The position numbers were made by a program, and so were the translations under genes. Source: JAEUMW01 sp039807745 (GTDB lineage: Bacteria; Pseudomonadota; Gammaproteobacteria; Burkholderiales; JAEUMW01). Taken from it: DNA of 34,006 bases. This document shows positions 17,101 to 24,177 of the stretch, one piece after another. A model generated the notes under the pieces. It saw only the letters and a list, made by a program, of their open reading frames with translations, made no database searches and was not told the origin of the DNA. Where the stretch lies: positions 1 to 34,006 of the forward strand of contig JBDHRV010000018.1 of assembly GCA_039807745.1 (NCBI GenBank). The letters are read 5' to 3'. Position 1 is the first letter of the stretch; each line of letters opens with the position of its first letter.

Positions 17101-19285
17101 GCTCCCGGAAGCGCAGGCTCGCCGGGAAGACCTGGCTGCGGTTTTCGTTCCGCTCCAGCAGAGCGGCGTTCTCGAGCCACGCGAGCGCGGTCTTCACGCG
17201 CGTGTCGCGGTCGCGGCTTTCGAGATCGAAATCGAGCATGAGCCCTTCGGTCGCGAGGAGCTCGCCGACCGTGACGACGACGTTGCCCTCGGCGTCCGGT
17301 TTGCCACGCCGCAGTGCGCGCAGGAGCTCCTCGATGTCACGGCGTGTGAGGCGGCTCTTCGCGCTCATGCCGAACTGCCGTTCGGCGTCGCGCTCGTCGT
17401 AGAGCAGGACGCAGCATGCCCGCGCCTGATCGCGACCGGCGCGGCCGGCTTCCTGGACGTAGTTCTCCAGAGAGCCCGGAACGTCGGCGTGGATCACGAG
17501 GCGCACGTCGGGCTTGTCGATGCCCATCCCGAAGGCATTGGTGGCGACGATCACGCGCAGCGTGCCGTCGATGAAGCTCTGCTGGCGCTCCTTCTTGAGA
17601 TCCGGCGGCATGCCGCCGTGGAACGCCGCCGCCGGCCAGCCCATCGACCGCGCCAGGAACTCGGCGAGCTCCTCGGTGTGGCGTTGCGTGGCGCAATAGA
17701 CGATGGCACCCCCGGGCGGCATTTCCTTCTCGCCCGGCTCGCCGAAATAGTCGGCCAGCACCTGATGCACCTGTGCGAACTTGGCTTCCTCGCGCGTCGG
17801 CACGACGGCAAAGTCCAGGTTCTCCCGCGCGGTGCTACCGAGATGACGGGCGAGCTCGATGCGAAGCCGCTTGCGGAAATGCGCGCAGATGTCCTCGATC
17901 ACGTCCTGCTTCGCGGTGGCGGTGAGGCAGATCACGGGCGGTGGGTCCTCGCCGTGCCGCTCGCGGATGAAGCGCGCGACGTAGAGGTAATCGGGGCGGA
18001 AATCGTGCCCCCATTTCGAGAGACAGTGCGCTTCGTCGAACACCCACGCGGCGATCTCCCGGTGCGCGATCGCCTCGCGGAAGCCGCGGTTGCGCACCTG
18101 CTCGGGGGACACCAGCAGGATGCCGACATCGCCCAGCCGGATCCCGTCCAGCACCTGTTTGCGCTCCGGCAGCGACAAGAGGCCGTTCAGCGCGGCGGCC
18201 GAGGTCACCCCGCGCCGCGCGAGCGTGTCCACCTGATCCTTCATCAGCGCCTGCAGCGGCGAGATGACGAGGGTGAGGGCGCCGGTCTGCTGATAGCGCA
18301 TCAGCGCGGGGAGCTGGTAGCAGAGCGATTTCCCGCCGCCCGTGGGCAGGATGCCGAGGAGCGAGTGATCGGCAAGGTTGTCGTCCACGATGTCTTCCTG
18401 CAGCGAGCCGCCGTCGGGATCGCGGCGAAAGTCGTCGTAACCGAACCAGCGCTTTAGCCAGCGTCGCGCGTCGTGGGTCTCGCGGCAATACCCGCACGCC
18501 GGATCGGTGCAGGGTGTGGCCCGCAGCTCCCGCGCGAGGCGTGCGGTGGCGGGATGCTCGATGCGCACCCACGGCGGCATCACCGAATTCTCTCCGGCCA
18601 CCCGCAGCCAGGCGAGCACGTAGGCGATGGCGGGGCGCAGCGCGGCGTCGCCGATCTCCTCCAGCAGGCGCGCGAGACGGGTGCCACAGACTTTGCCGGG
18701 CAGTATTCCGGCGAGGATCTCCCGCACCTCGGCCACCGTCGGACGCGGCCTGTGCGTGAGCGCGAGGAAGAAGCGATTGAGGCCCGACGCCGCGCCTTCC
18801 GGCACCAGCAGATGGTGGTACGCGCGCACCACCTCGATGGGCTCGCCCCCGAGCGCGCGCCGCTGATCGTCGAACAGTCCCACCGCCCGCTGCGCATCGG
18901 CGAGCGGATCGTTCACCGCGAGCTTGAGCAGTTTGTAGTCCTTGACCAGGTGGTGGTACGGGTTGCGAGGAAAGGCGAGCGGGGAGAGCTCCAGGGTATC
19001 CACCACCGGCAGCCGGAAGAGGTCGAGACCGGGTGCTGCCGCACGGAGCAGATTCAAATCGTGGCGGACGACGTTGTGGCCGAGGATGAACGCCGCGCCG
19101 GCTGCGAGCGCATCGACGTCGGCGAGCGCCGCCGCGAGATCGAAGCGGCCCTTGAAGTGCAGGAACTTGCCAGTGTCGGGGCGCAGGGCCCCGATCTTCA
19201 GGATCCGTCCGTCCCGCGGGTCGGCCTCCAGATCCAGGCTGAGGCAGCGGGGCGCGAACGGTGCCCCCGGTGAAAATCCAGACAT
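14126..19285 (-). CDS. Giant DEDD-type exonuclease / RecQ helicase / UvrD-Rep helicase fusion
   Basis: This single 1719-residue frame holds three nucleic-acid modules. Residues 12-145 form an RNase T/DnaQ-like exonuclease: D18 and E20 (SLDLEAD), D76 (GHNVVRHDLNLL), D130 (NDPLADA). The usual catalytic His of motif III is Asn125. A Cys cluster (C259, C264, C267, with H271) precedes a RecQ-type SF2 helicase, with Walker A LPTGGGKS (313-320), DEAHCLSKWGHDFRPDY (417-433) and QEAGRAGRD (611-619). Residues about 650-1090 contain helical and possible winged-helix segments (for example LSTDELSLATGLDSRGVRKAL) and no cysteine. A UvrD/Rep SF1 helicase follows: AGPGSGKT (1109-1116), DEYQDID (1233-1239), GDDDQNIYEF (1267-1276), TAHGAKGLEF (1517-1526), YVAMTRAR (1548-1555). 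No frameshift is visible. It probably remodels and degrades branched or single-stranded DNA, but its biological role is unknown to me. Confidence 0.9.
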   Translation of the reverse strand: MSGFSPGAPFAPRCLSLDLEADPRDGRILKIGALRPDTGKFLHFKGRFDLAAALADVDALAAGAAFILGHNVVRHDLNLLRAAAPGLDLFRLPVVDTLELSPLAFPRNPYHHLVKDYKLLKLAVNDPLADAQRAVGLFDDQRRALGGEPIEVVRAYHHLLVPEGAASGLNRFFLALTHRPRPTVAEVREILAGILPGKVCGTRLARLLEEIGDAALRPAIAYVLAWLRVAGENSVMPPWVRIEHPATARLARELRATPCTDPACGYCRETHDARRWLKRWFGYDDFRRDPDGGSLQEDIVDDNLADHSLLGILPTGGGKSLCYQLPALMRYQQTGALTLVISPLQALMKDQVDTLARRGVTSAAALNGLLSLPERKQVLDGIRLGDVGILLVSPEQVRNRGFREAIAHREIAAWVFDEAHCLSKWGHDFRPDYLYVARFIRERHGEDPPPVICLTATAKQDVIEDICAHFRKRLRIELARHLGSTARENLDFAVVPTREEAKFAQVHQVLADYFGEPGEKEMPPGGAIVYCATQRHTEELAEFLARSMGWPAAAFHGGMPPDLKKERQQSFIDGTLRVIVATNAFGMGIDKPDVRLVIHADVPGSLENYVQEAGRAGRDQARACCVLLYDERDAERQFGMSAKSRLTRRDIEELLRALRRGKPDAEGNVVVTVGELLATEGLMLDFDLESRDRDTRVKTALAWLENAALLERNENRSQVFPASLRFRELAEARRRLADSGLSAERQRQLAALLQTIVQAEADRGLSTDELSLATGLDSRGVRKALDDLEQLGLLENDSRITAYVRVGVPGASETTLAAASRLEGALLDVLREAAPDAGPDADPLHLNLRMLTQKLKDSGFPDVLTEEVVRLLRSLALDGRELPGGRGSLAFRALDRETWRVAVLREWPEVVALSQRRRGAAQVVLRAFLDTVPAGSRGKDLLAALTLGRINGAIRSDLALAAEVRDVPAAAHAALMYLHDQKALTLSQGLAVFRNAMTIRLAAQERGRRFEAHDYQPLADHYAQRIGQIHVMIRYAELGLAKVADALRLVADYFTLGWSDFLRRYFANRKEMLDRATTEASWHRIRDGLSPLQAKLVTERRPTNRLVLAGPGSGKTRLVVHRVAFLVRVLREPPRSILVVTFNRHAAQEVRRRLRELIDDDATGVAAYTYHGLALRLTGASLAAHDPDVPIDFDALLRDATRLLQEGSPAIGGDEPDTLRERLLAGFRWLLVDEYQDIDAAQYAFLSALAGRTLADKARKLTVLAVGDDDQNIYEFGGAEVAFIRRFEADYDTKTDYLVENFRSSRHIIDAANALIARHPGRLKTAHPIVIDGARRNEPPGGQWARRDAALSAGRVQRLPAGADPLEQGWRALQELKRLAALDGTWDWSRVAIIARRWDTLHPVRAACEIAAIPCRFSGGRQKALAPARWREVWHFIEALKAHRGALLPEAEVRAMAAALRGSDPATPGHALVETLIDDAYAGAGAFPRPADALLEDAFELLADAGREPGTGLTLTTAHGAKGLEFDHVVVLDGNWEPSAAAERRLYYVAMTRARQTLTLCRIGRNGFAGELANQPAVLARAAPLATPLPDGLDRRYELLGLKDVDLGFAGRSRSDAVREALATLRAGDPLTVVAEAGRWLFRTAAGEIVGRSSSSYRPPAGRIVGARVAAIGVWRRADGNDGWRDRAVVDRWEFVLPEVVLEPQTGAGQILSPAVQRA

Positions 19286-19322
19286 AACATCGGATTATGC
19301 ACCGAGCGTGCCGAACGACGGG

Positions 19323-19808
19323 TCAGTCGCGGAAGTTCTGGTACTGCAGCGGGAAATCGGTGATGGATTTCTTCACCAGCGCGATGGCGTCCTGCAGGGT
19401 GTCCTTCTTCGCGCCCGACACCCGCACCGCATCGCCCTGGATGCTCGCCTGCACCTTGAGCTTGCTGTCCTTGATGAGCCGCACGATCTTCCTGGCCAGC
19501 TCGGATTCCACGCCGACGCGGATCTTCACGATCTGCTTGACCTTGTTGCCGGAGATCTTCTCGACCTTGCCACGCTCCAGACAGCGCACGTCGACGCCGC
19601 GCTTGGCGAGCTTCTGCGCGAGGATGTCCTGCACCTGGCCGAGCTTGAACTCGTCGTCACCGAAGACCGTGAGCTCATAGTCGCTCTGCTCGACCCGGGC
19701 GTCGGAGCCCTTGAAGTCGAAGCGGGTCGAGACCTCCTTATTGGTCTGGTCGACCGCGTTGCGGACTTCCTGCTTGTCCACCTCGGAGACGATGTCGAAC
19801 GTCGGCAT
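19323..19808 (-). CDS. yajQ: YajQ family nucleotide-binding protein
   Basis: A 161-residue cytoplasmic protein, normal for the UPF0234/YajQ family. It starts with MPTFDIVSEVDKQEVRNAVDQ and continues with TRFDFKGSDA and DEFKLGQVQDIL. It ends with KKSITDFPLQYQNFRD, nearly the family consensus at both ends. Structures of the family show two tandem RNA-recognition-like domains, and a Xanthomonas homologue binds cyclic di-GMP and acts with a transcription factor. Whether this one binds cyclic di-GMP is not visible in the sequence. It lies 37 bases upstream of the giant helicase gene on the same strand, so the two are probably co-transcribed. The link may be fortuitous. Confidence 0.95.
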   Translation of the reverse strand: MPTFDIVSEVDKQEVRNAVDQTNKEVSTRFDFKGSDARVEQSDYELTVFGDDEFKLGQVQDILAQKLAKRGVDVRCLERGKVEKISGNKVKQIVKIRVGVESELARKIVRLIKDSKLKVQASIQGDAVRVSGAKKDTLQDAIALVKKSITDFPLQYQNFRD

Positions 19809-19887
19809 GGCGTGGTTGATCCGATCAGGCGATGAGCGCGGCGGAAAAGTAGCAAATCGCTGCGCGCGAATCCAGTGCGAGCAGGCG
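19809..19887. other. Short gap between the GntR regulator and yajQ
   Basis: 79 bases downstream of the regulator stop and upstream of yajQ. I see no hairpin followed by a T-run and no convincing sigma-70 hexamers. The regulator may read through into yajQ, or yajQ may use a weak promoter here. Confidence 0.3.
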
Positions 19888-20694
19888 CTAGCCCCTCGAC
19901 GACTCGCCAGACCCCCGCTGACCGGGTTTGTCCTGGGAGTCTGCCTTGCCTTCGCTCGCCAGCCGCAGAAGTTCGCGGCTGTGCGTGAGATGCATGCGCA
20001 TGGCGGAGCGTGCCCCTTCCGCGTCCTTCAGCGTGATGGCAGCGAGAATGTACTCGTGCTCGCGGTTGACCCGGTGCAGATAGTCCCGGGTCGGCTCCAC
20101 CGATAGCTCCGAAGTCGCCACGCGGGTGCGCGGTATCGTGCTCGTGCCGTTGTGCCTGTGAAACTCTTCGAAGTACTTGTTCTGAGTCGCCAGCGCGATC
20201 TGCAGGTGGAAGTCGAAGTCTTCGTCGATGGCGTTGTGCCCGGCAGCAACGCTCTCATCGAATGCGTCGACCGCGCGCCGCATCGCTGCCAATTGCGCGT
20301 CCGTGCGCCGCTGCGCGGCCAGGGCGGCGGCCTCCGTCTCGACGCTGATGCGCACTTCCAGCATCGCCAGAACGTCACGAATGGTGCGCACGGTGGCCAG
20401 GTCCAGCGCCGGCGCCTCCGCCTGCGCGGGTGGCAGCACGAACGTTCCCACCCCGTGGCGCGTCTCGACGAGCCCGGCGGCCTGCAGACGCGACATCGCC
20501 TCGCGCACGACGGTGCGGCTCACCCCCTGCTGCGCCATCAGTTCCGGTTCCGTGGGAAGCCGCTCACCCGGCGCGTAGGTCCCGCCTCGAATCTGCGCGG
20601 TCAAGTCTTCCATGACCTCCTGGGCGAGGCTACGGCTGCGCCTGCGAGTGAGTGGGAGCTGTTTCGGATCGTTCATGACTCTCAGGACGGTCAT
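19888..20694 (-). CDS. FadR-subfamily GntR transcriptional regulator of the galactarate/glucarate operon
   Basis: A 268-residue regulator. The N-terminal winged helix-turn-helix spans about residues 22-88 (LAQEVMEDLTAQIRGG, ERLPTEPELMAQQGVSRTVVREAMSRL, ETRHGVGTFV). The C-terminal FCD effector domain spans about 100-245, with probable metal/ligand residues in DFDFHLQIA, HRVNREHEYI and HLTHSREL. It ends in a charged tail. ATG 20694 gives the longest form, and ATG 20676 (MNDPKQLPL) is an alternative; neither has a strong ribosome site. It is transcribed away from the sugar-acid operon across a 234-base shared control region. This suggests local repression relieved by a sugar acid or pathway intermediate, as known for FadR-type regulators of hexuronate and aldarate genes. 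Confidence 0.9.
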   Translation of the reverse strand: MTVLRVMNDPKQLPLTRRRSRSLAQEVMEDLTAQIRGGTYAPGERLPTEPELMAQQGVSRTVVREAMSRLQAAGLVETRHGVGTFVLPPAQAEAPALDLATVRTIRDVLAMLEVRISVETEAAALAAQRRTDAQLAAMRRAVDAFDESVAAGHNAIDEDFDFHLQIALATQNKYFEEFHRHNGTSTIPRTRVATSELSVEPTRDYLHRVNREHEYILAAITLKDAEGARSAMRMHLTHSRELLRLASEGKADSQDKPGQRGSGESSRG

Positions 20695-20928
20695 CTCATT
20701 TCAAATCGTATCTTAGTACGTCTGATGCCGATAGGATGTATTTGGTTCCGGGCCGGGGCTGCAGCCCGTTGCCGACGTATATGACCTGGTAGGCAGGGCC
20801 AAAGAAAGAATTGGCAAGCCCCCTCTTGCGATTCGGATCGCGACAGCCTTAAACTCTCTCATAAGTCGTCAGACGTCGTATTACATATGGTAACGAGACG
20901 ATGAAACCGCAAAGGAGGAGTTTCGAAC
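20695..20928. promoter_or_regulatory. Shared control region between the GntR gene and the aldarate operon, with candidate operators
   Basis: It contains an 8-base element ACGTCTGA at 20718-20725 near the regulator start and its exact inverse TCAGACGT at 20869-20876 near the operon. The second copy is inside the palindrome CGTC-A-GACG (20867-20875). Beside it are TCGTATTACAT (20876-20886), which has the GT-N3-AC core of FadR-type operators, and TTAC-N5-GTAA (20881-20893). The first operon gene has a strong AAAGGAGGA ribosome site. A weak promoter-like pair, TTGCGA (20826-20831) and TTAAAC (20849-20854), lies just upstream of the palindromes. No small gene is evident. Confidence 0.5.
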
Positions 20929-21720
20929 ATGCGTGAAAACCGACTTCGTTCCATCTGGAAAGCGGGCGGTGTCGTGGTCAACGGCTGGCTGGCCGTACCC
21001 AGCACATTCTCGGCGGAAGTCATGGCCTACCAGGGCTGGGACTCGCTGACGGTGGATCTGCAGCACGGGCTGGTCGACTACCAGAAGGCGGTGGACATGT
21101 TCACCGCCATTTCGACGACGGACACGGTGCCGATGGCGCGCGTGCCATGGAACGAGCCGGGCATTCTGATGAAGGTTCTGGACGGCGGCGCCTACGCCGT
21201 GATCTGCCCGATGGTCAACACCCGGGCGGACGCCGAGCGCCTGGTGGCCGCCACCCACTATCCGCCGCACGGCACCCGCAGCTTCGGGCCGATACGCGGC
21301 CTGCTGTACGGCGGCCCCGACTATCCCGCGCACGCCAACGACACGGTCGTCGTGTTCGCGATGATCGAGACGCGCGAGGCGCTCGACAACGTGGACGACA
21401 TCCTGTCGGTGCCGGGGCTGGACGCGATCTACATCGGCCCGTCCGACCTTTCCCTGGCACTGGGCTGCACGCCGACCTTCGACGACGTCGACCCGCCGGC
21501 GGCCGTGGCGATCGACCACATCCTGGCGCGCGCCAAGGCGCACGGGATCGTCGCCGGCATTCACAACGGCACGCCGGAGAAGGCACGCGAGCGCATCGCG
21601 AAGGGCTTCCAGTTCGTCACCGTGAGCTCGGACGCACGGCTGATGGCGGCGGGCTCGCAGCAGATCCTGAGCGTTATGCGCGCCGGCGCCTCCCCGACCG
21701 CTGCCGGCGGCGGTTACTGA
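20929..21720 (+). CDS. garL: HpcH/HpaI-family aldolase, probable 5-keto-4-deoxy-D-glucarate aldolase
   Basis: A 263-residue class II, metal-dependent aldolase. The expected catalytic residues are present: His46 (VDLQHGLVD), Arg71 (MARVPWNEP), and metal ligands Glu147 (AMIETREAL) and Asp173 (GPSDLSLAL). In E. coli GarL the first motif is DGEH, and here it is DLQH, a form common in other aldolases of the family. By context it should cleave 5-keto-4-deoxyglucarate to pyruvate and tartronate semialdehyde, the step between GarD/GudD and GarR. Sequence alone cannot exclude other 2-keto-3-deoxy acids. It is the first gene of the operon, with a strong ribosome site (AAAGGAGGA, ending about 11 bases before the ATG), and garR follows 35 bases later. 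Confidence 0.85.
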   Translation: MRENRLRSIWKAGGVVVNGWLAVPSTFSAEVMAYQGWDSLTVDLQHGLVDYQKAVDMFTAISTTDTVPMARVPWNEPGILMKVLDGGAYAVICPMVNTRADAERLVAATHYPPHGTRSFGPIRGLLYGGPDYPAHANDTVVVFAMIETREALDNVDDILSVPGLDAIYIGPSDLSLALGCTPTFDDVDPPAAVAIDHILARAKAHGIVAGIHNGTPEKARERIAKGFQFVTVSSDARLMAAGSQQILSVMRAGASPTAAGGGY

Positions 21721-21755
21721 TTTGCAGCATGCCATCATCCAACAGGAGCAAGGAC

Positions 21756-22643
21756 ATGAAACTGGGCTTCATCGGACTCGGCATCATGGGCGGTCCCATG
21801 GCGGGCCACCTCATCAAGGCCGGCCACGAGGTCTTCCTCTTCAGCCTGCCGAGCGTGCCGGACGCACTCGTCGCGGCGGGCGGCAAGGCGTGCGCGAACG
21901 GCAAGGAAGTGGCGCAGAAGGCGGAAGTCGTCATCACCATGGTGCCGGACACGCCGCACGTCGAGGCCGCGCTCTTCGGCGCGGACGGCGTCGCGAGCGG
22001 GCTTGCCGCCGGCAAGACCGTCGTCGACATGAGCTCGATCTCGCCCATCGCGACCAAGGAGTTCGCGAAGAAGATCAACGCGCTCGGCTGCGACTACCTG
22101 GATGCTCCCGTGTCCGGCGGCGAAGTCGGAGCGAAGAACGCGACGCTGTCGATCATGGTCGGCGGTCCTGACTCGGCGTTCGAGAAGGTCAAGCCGCTCT
22201 TCGATCTCCTCGGCAAGAACATCACCCTGGTCGGCGGCAATGGCGACGGGCAGACGGCCAAGGTCGCCAACCAGATAATCGTTGCGCTCAACATCGAGGC
22301 CGTCGGGGAAGCGCTCGTGTTCGCGGCCAAGGCCGGCGCCGATCCGGCCAAGGTGCGGCAGGCTCTGATGGGCGGCTTCGCATCGTCGCGCATCCTCGAG
22401 GTGCATGGCGAACGCATGGTGAAGCGCACCTTCGATCCGGGCTTCCGCATCGAACTGCACCAGAAGGATCTCAACCTCGCACTGTCCAGTGCGCGCACGC
22501 TGGGTGTCGCTCTCCCCAACACTGCTACCGCACAGGAGTTGTTCAACGCCTGCGCGGCCCACGGCGGCAAGGCGTGGGACCACTCGGCCATGGTGAAAGC
22601 ACTGGAAGTGCTGGCCAACTTCGAGATCGGGCAGCAGACCTGA
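21756..22643 (+). CDS. garR: Tartronate semialdehyde reductase (2-hydroxy-3-oxopropionate reductase)
   Basis: A 295-residue beta-hydroxyacid dehydrogenase that reduces tartronate semialdehyde to D-glycerate with NAD(P)H. The N-terminal Rossmann motif is GFIGLGIMGGPMA. DAPVSGGEVGA (about residue 118) is the substrate-binding signature, and the catalytic lysine lies in GQTAKVANQIIVALN (about 171). The C-terminal HQKDLNLALSSARTLGVALPNTA is typical of GarR/GlxR. ATG 21756 is chosen because it has AGGAGCAAGG just upstream; an earlier in-frame ATG at 21729 lacks one. It follows the aldolase gene whose product makes its substrate. Its own product would need a glycerate kinase, which is not in this window. 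Confidence 0.92.
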   Translation: MKLGFIGLGIMGGPMAGHLIKAGHEVFLFSLPSVPDALVAAGGKACANGKEVAQKAEVVITMVPDTPHVEAALFGADGVASGLAAGKTVVDMSSISPIATKEFAKKINALGCDYLDAPVSGGEVGAKNATLSIMVGGPDSAFEKVKPLFDLLGKNITLVGGNGDGQTAKVANQIIVALNIEAVGEALVFAAKAGADPAKVRQALMGGFASSRILEVHGERMVKRTFDPGFRIELHQKDLNLALSSARTLGVALPNTATAQELFNACAAHGGKAWDHSAMVKALEVLANFEIGQQT

Positions 22644-22669
22644 AGAAGCAGCCCAGCGAGAAATCTTGA

Positions 22670-22690
22670 GGCGAGCGGAACTTGCTCGCC
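22670..22690 (+). repeat. Intercistronic hairpin between garR and gudP
   Basis: GGCGAGC, a seven-base loop and GCTCGCC form a perfect 7-bp stem in the 82-base gap after garR. No T-run follows, so it is not a standard terminator. It may stabilise the 3' end of the upstream message or slow ribosomes. Confidence 0.6.
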
Positions 22691-22725
22691 GGACACACAA
22701 ACGATCAACCTCGGAGGAGTGATCC

Positions 22726-24105
22726 GTGGAAACCAAGCAAACAAAGACCGCTGATGCGGCGCGCACACGAGCACGGTGGGGCATCCTGGCGATGCTCTTC
22801 ATTATCACCACACTCAACTACGCCGATCGCGCCACGATCTCCATCGCAGGTCCGGAAATCAAGAAGGCGTTCGAGATGTCGCCGGTGGCGATGGGTTACA
22901 TCTTCTCGGCTTTTGCCTGGTCCTACGTCATCTTCCAGGTTCCCGGCGGGTGGCTGCTGGACCGCTTCGGCTCGAAGATGACCTATTTCTTCAGCATTTT
23001 TCTGTGGTCAGTCTTTACTGTGATGCAGGGCGCGGTCGGATTCCTCGCCGGCGGCGTCGCCGTGGCGACGCTGTTCGTGCTGCGGTTTCTGGTCGGCACT
23101 GCGGAATCACCTTCCTTCCCTGGCAACAGCCGCCTCACCGCCGCATGGTTTCCCAGCAACGAACGCGGCTTCGCCGCAGCCATCTTCAACTCGGCGCAAT
23201 ATTTCGCGACCGTGCTCTTCGCGCCGATCATGGGCTGGCTCGTGCACACCTACGGCTGGCCGAGTGTTTTCTACGTCATGGGTGCCCTCGGGATCGTGCT
23301 TGCGTTCGTATGGCTGAAGACGATCTACAGCCCGAGAACCCACCCGCGCATCAACAAGGCCGAACTCGATTACATCTCGGCCGGCGGTGCGCTGGTCGAC
23401 ATGGATCAGGCGAAGGATGACGCCAAGGCCAAGCAGGTGGACACGTGGGCGTGCATCAAGGAAATGCTGTCCAACCGCATGCTGCTCGGCATCTACCTCG
23501 GGCAGTATTGCCTGACCACGCTGACCTACTTCTTTCTGACCTGGTTCCCGGTCTACCTCGTCAGCGAGCGCGGTATGACGATTCTGAAGGCGGGTTTCGT
23601 CGCCTCCCTGCCCGCGGTCTGCGGCTTCATCGGCGGCGTGCTCGGCGGTTTCATCTCCGACAGGCTCATCAAGGCGGGACATTCGCTCTCGGTCGCGCGC
23701 AAGTCGGTGATCGTCGTCGGCATGCTGATCTCGATGAGCATGATCCTCTGCAACTACACCGACAACGACACGCTCGTGATCGTGCTCATGTCGCTCGCCT
23801 TCTTCGGCAAGGGTATCGGTGCGCTGGGCTGGGCCGTCGTGTCGGACACGTCACCCAAGGAAGCGGCGGGTCTGAGCGGCGGGCTCTTCAACACGTTCGG
23901 CAACGTCGCGGGGATCACCACGCCGATCGTCATCGGCTACATCCTGCAGGCGACCGGTTCATTCGCATGGGCGCTGGTCTACGTGGGTGCGAACGCGGCC
24001 ATGATGATCGTGATGTACCTGGTGGTAGTCGGTGAGATTCGCCGGGTCGAGCTCAAGAAGTCACTGGTCACGACCGTTCCGGCGACCGGAGCGCAGACGG
24101 CGTGA
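22726..24105 (+). CDS. gudP: MFS sugar-acid:proton symporter (glucarate/galactarate permease, GudP/GarP type)
   Basis: A 459-residue inner-membrane protein of the anion:cation symporter family of the major facilitator superfamily, with 12 membrane helices expected. It shows LNYADRATISIAGPEI in helix 1 (about 30-45), the loop 2-3 motif GGWLLDRFGSK (74-84), and ESPSFPGNSRLTAAWFPSNERG in the loop 4-5 region, all as in E. coli GudP/GarP. The central loop is hydrophilic (DMDQAKDDAKAKQVD). It starts with GTG at 22726, preceded by GGAGGAG, and no ATG nearby fits. It sits inside the aldarate operon between garR and garD, so uptake of galactarate and glucarate is the natural role. Confidence 0.92.
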   Translation: METKQTKTADAARTRARWGILAMLFIITTLNYADRATISIAGPEIKKAFEMSPVAMGYIFSAFAWSYVIFQVPGGWLLDRFGSKMTYFFSIFLWSVFTVMQGAVGFLAGGVAVATLFVLRFLVGTAESPSFPGNSRLTAAWFPSNERGFAAAIFNSAQYFATVLFAPIMGWLVHTYGWPSVFYVMGALGIVLAFVWLKTIYSPRTHPRINKAELDYISAGGALVDMDQAKDDAKAKQVDTWACIKEMLSNRMLLGIYLGQYCLTTLTYFFLTWFPVYLVSERGMTILKAGFVASLPAVCGFIGGVLGGFISDRLIKAGHSLSVARKSVIVVGMLISMSMILCNYTDNDTLVIVLMSLAFFGKGIGALGWAVVSDTSPKEAAGLSGGLFNTFGNVAGITTPIVIGYILQATGSFAWALVYVGANAAMMIVMYLVVVGEIRRVELKKSLVTTVPATGAQTA

Positions 24106-24122
24106 GGCACAGGTAACGGCTT

Positions 24123-24147
24123 GGGCCGGCGTACCCGGCGCCGGCCC
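24123..24147 (+). repeat. Intercistronic hairpin between gudP and garD
   Basis: GGGCCGGCG, a seven-base loop and CGCCGGCCC give a perfect 9-bp all-GC stem, 17 bases after the gudP stop and 30 bases before the garD start. No T-run follows. The stability suggests a role in message processing or protection, not termination, because the operon continues. Confidence 0.65.
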
Positions 24148-24177
24148 CGCCGAAAGACCATACGAGGAGGGATACAC

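Noticed and set aside
14702..18457. 1251-codon plus-strand open frame opposite the giant helicase gene
   Set aside because: It is antisense to a gene with complete helicase motifs. Its translation is Arg/His/Gly-rich with no recognisable domain, the usual shadow of GC-biased third positions.
14126..19808. Anti-phage defence island around the helicase fusion
   Set aside because: The flanking genes (yajQ, amidotransferase, protease, dxs operon, aldarate operon) are housekeeping or catabolic, and no second defence-type gene is adjacent.
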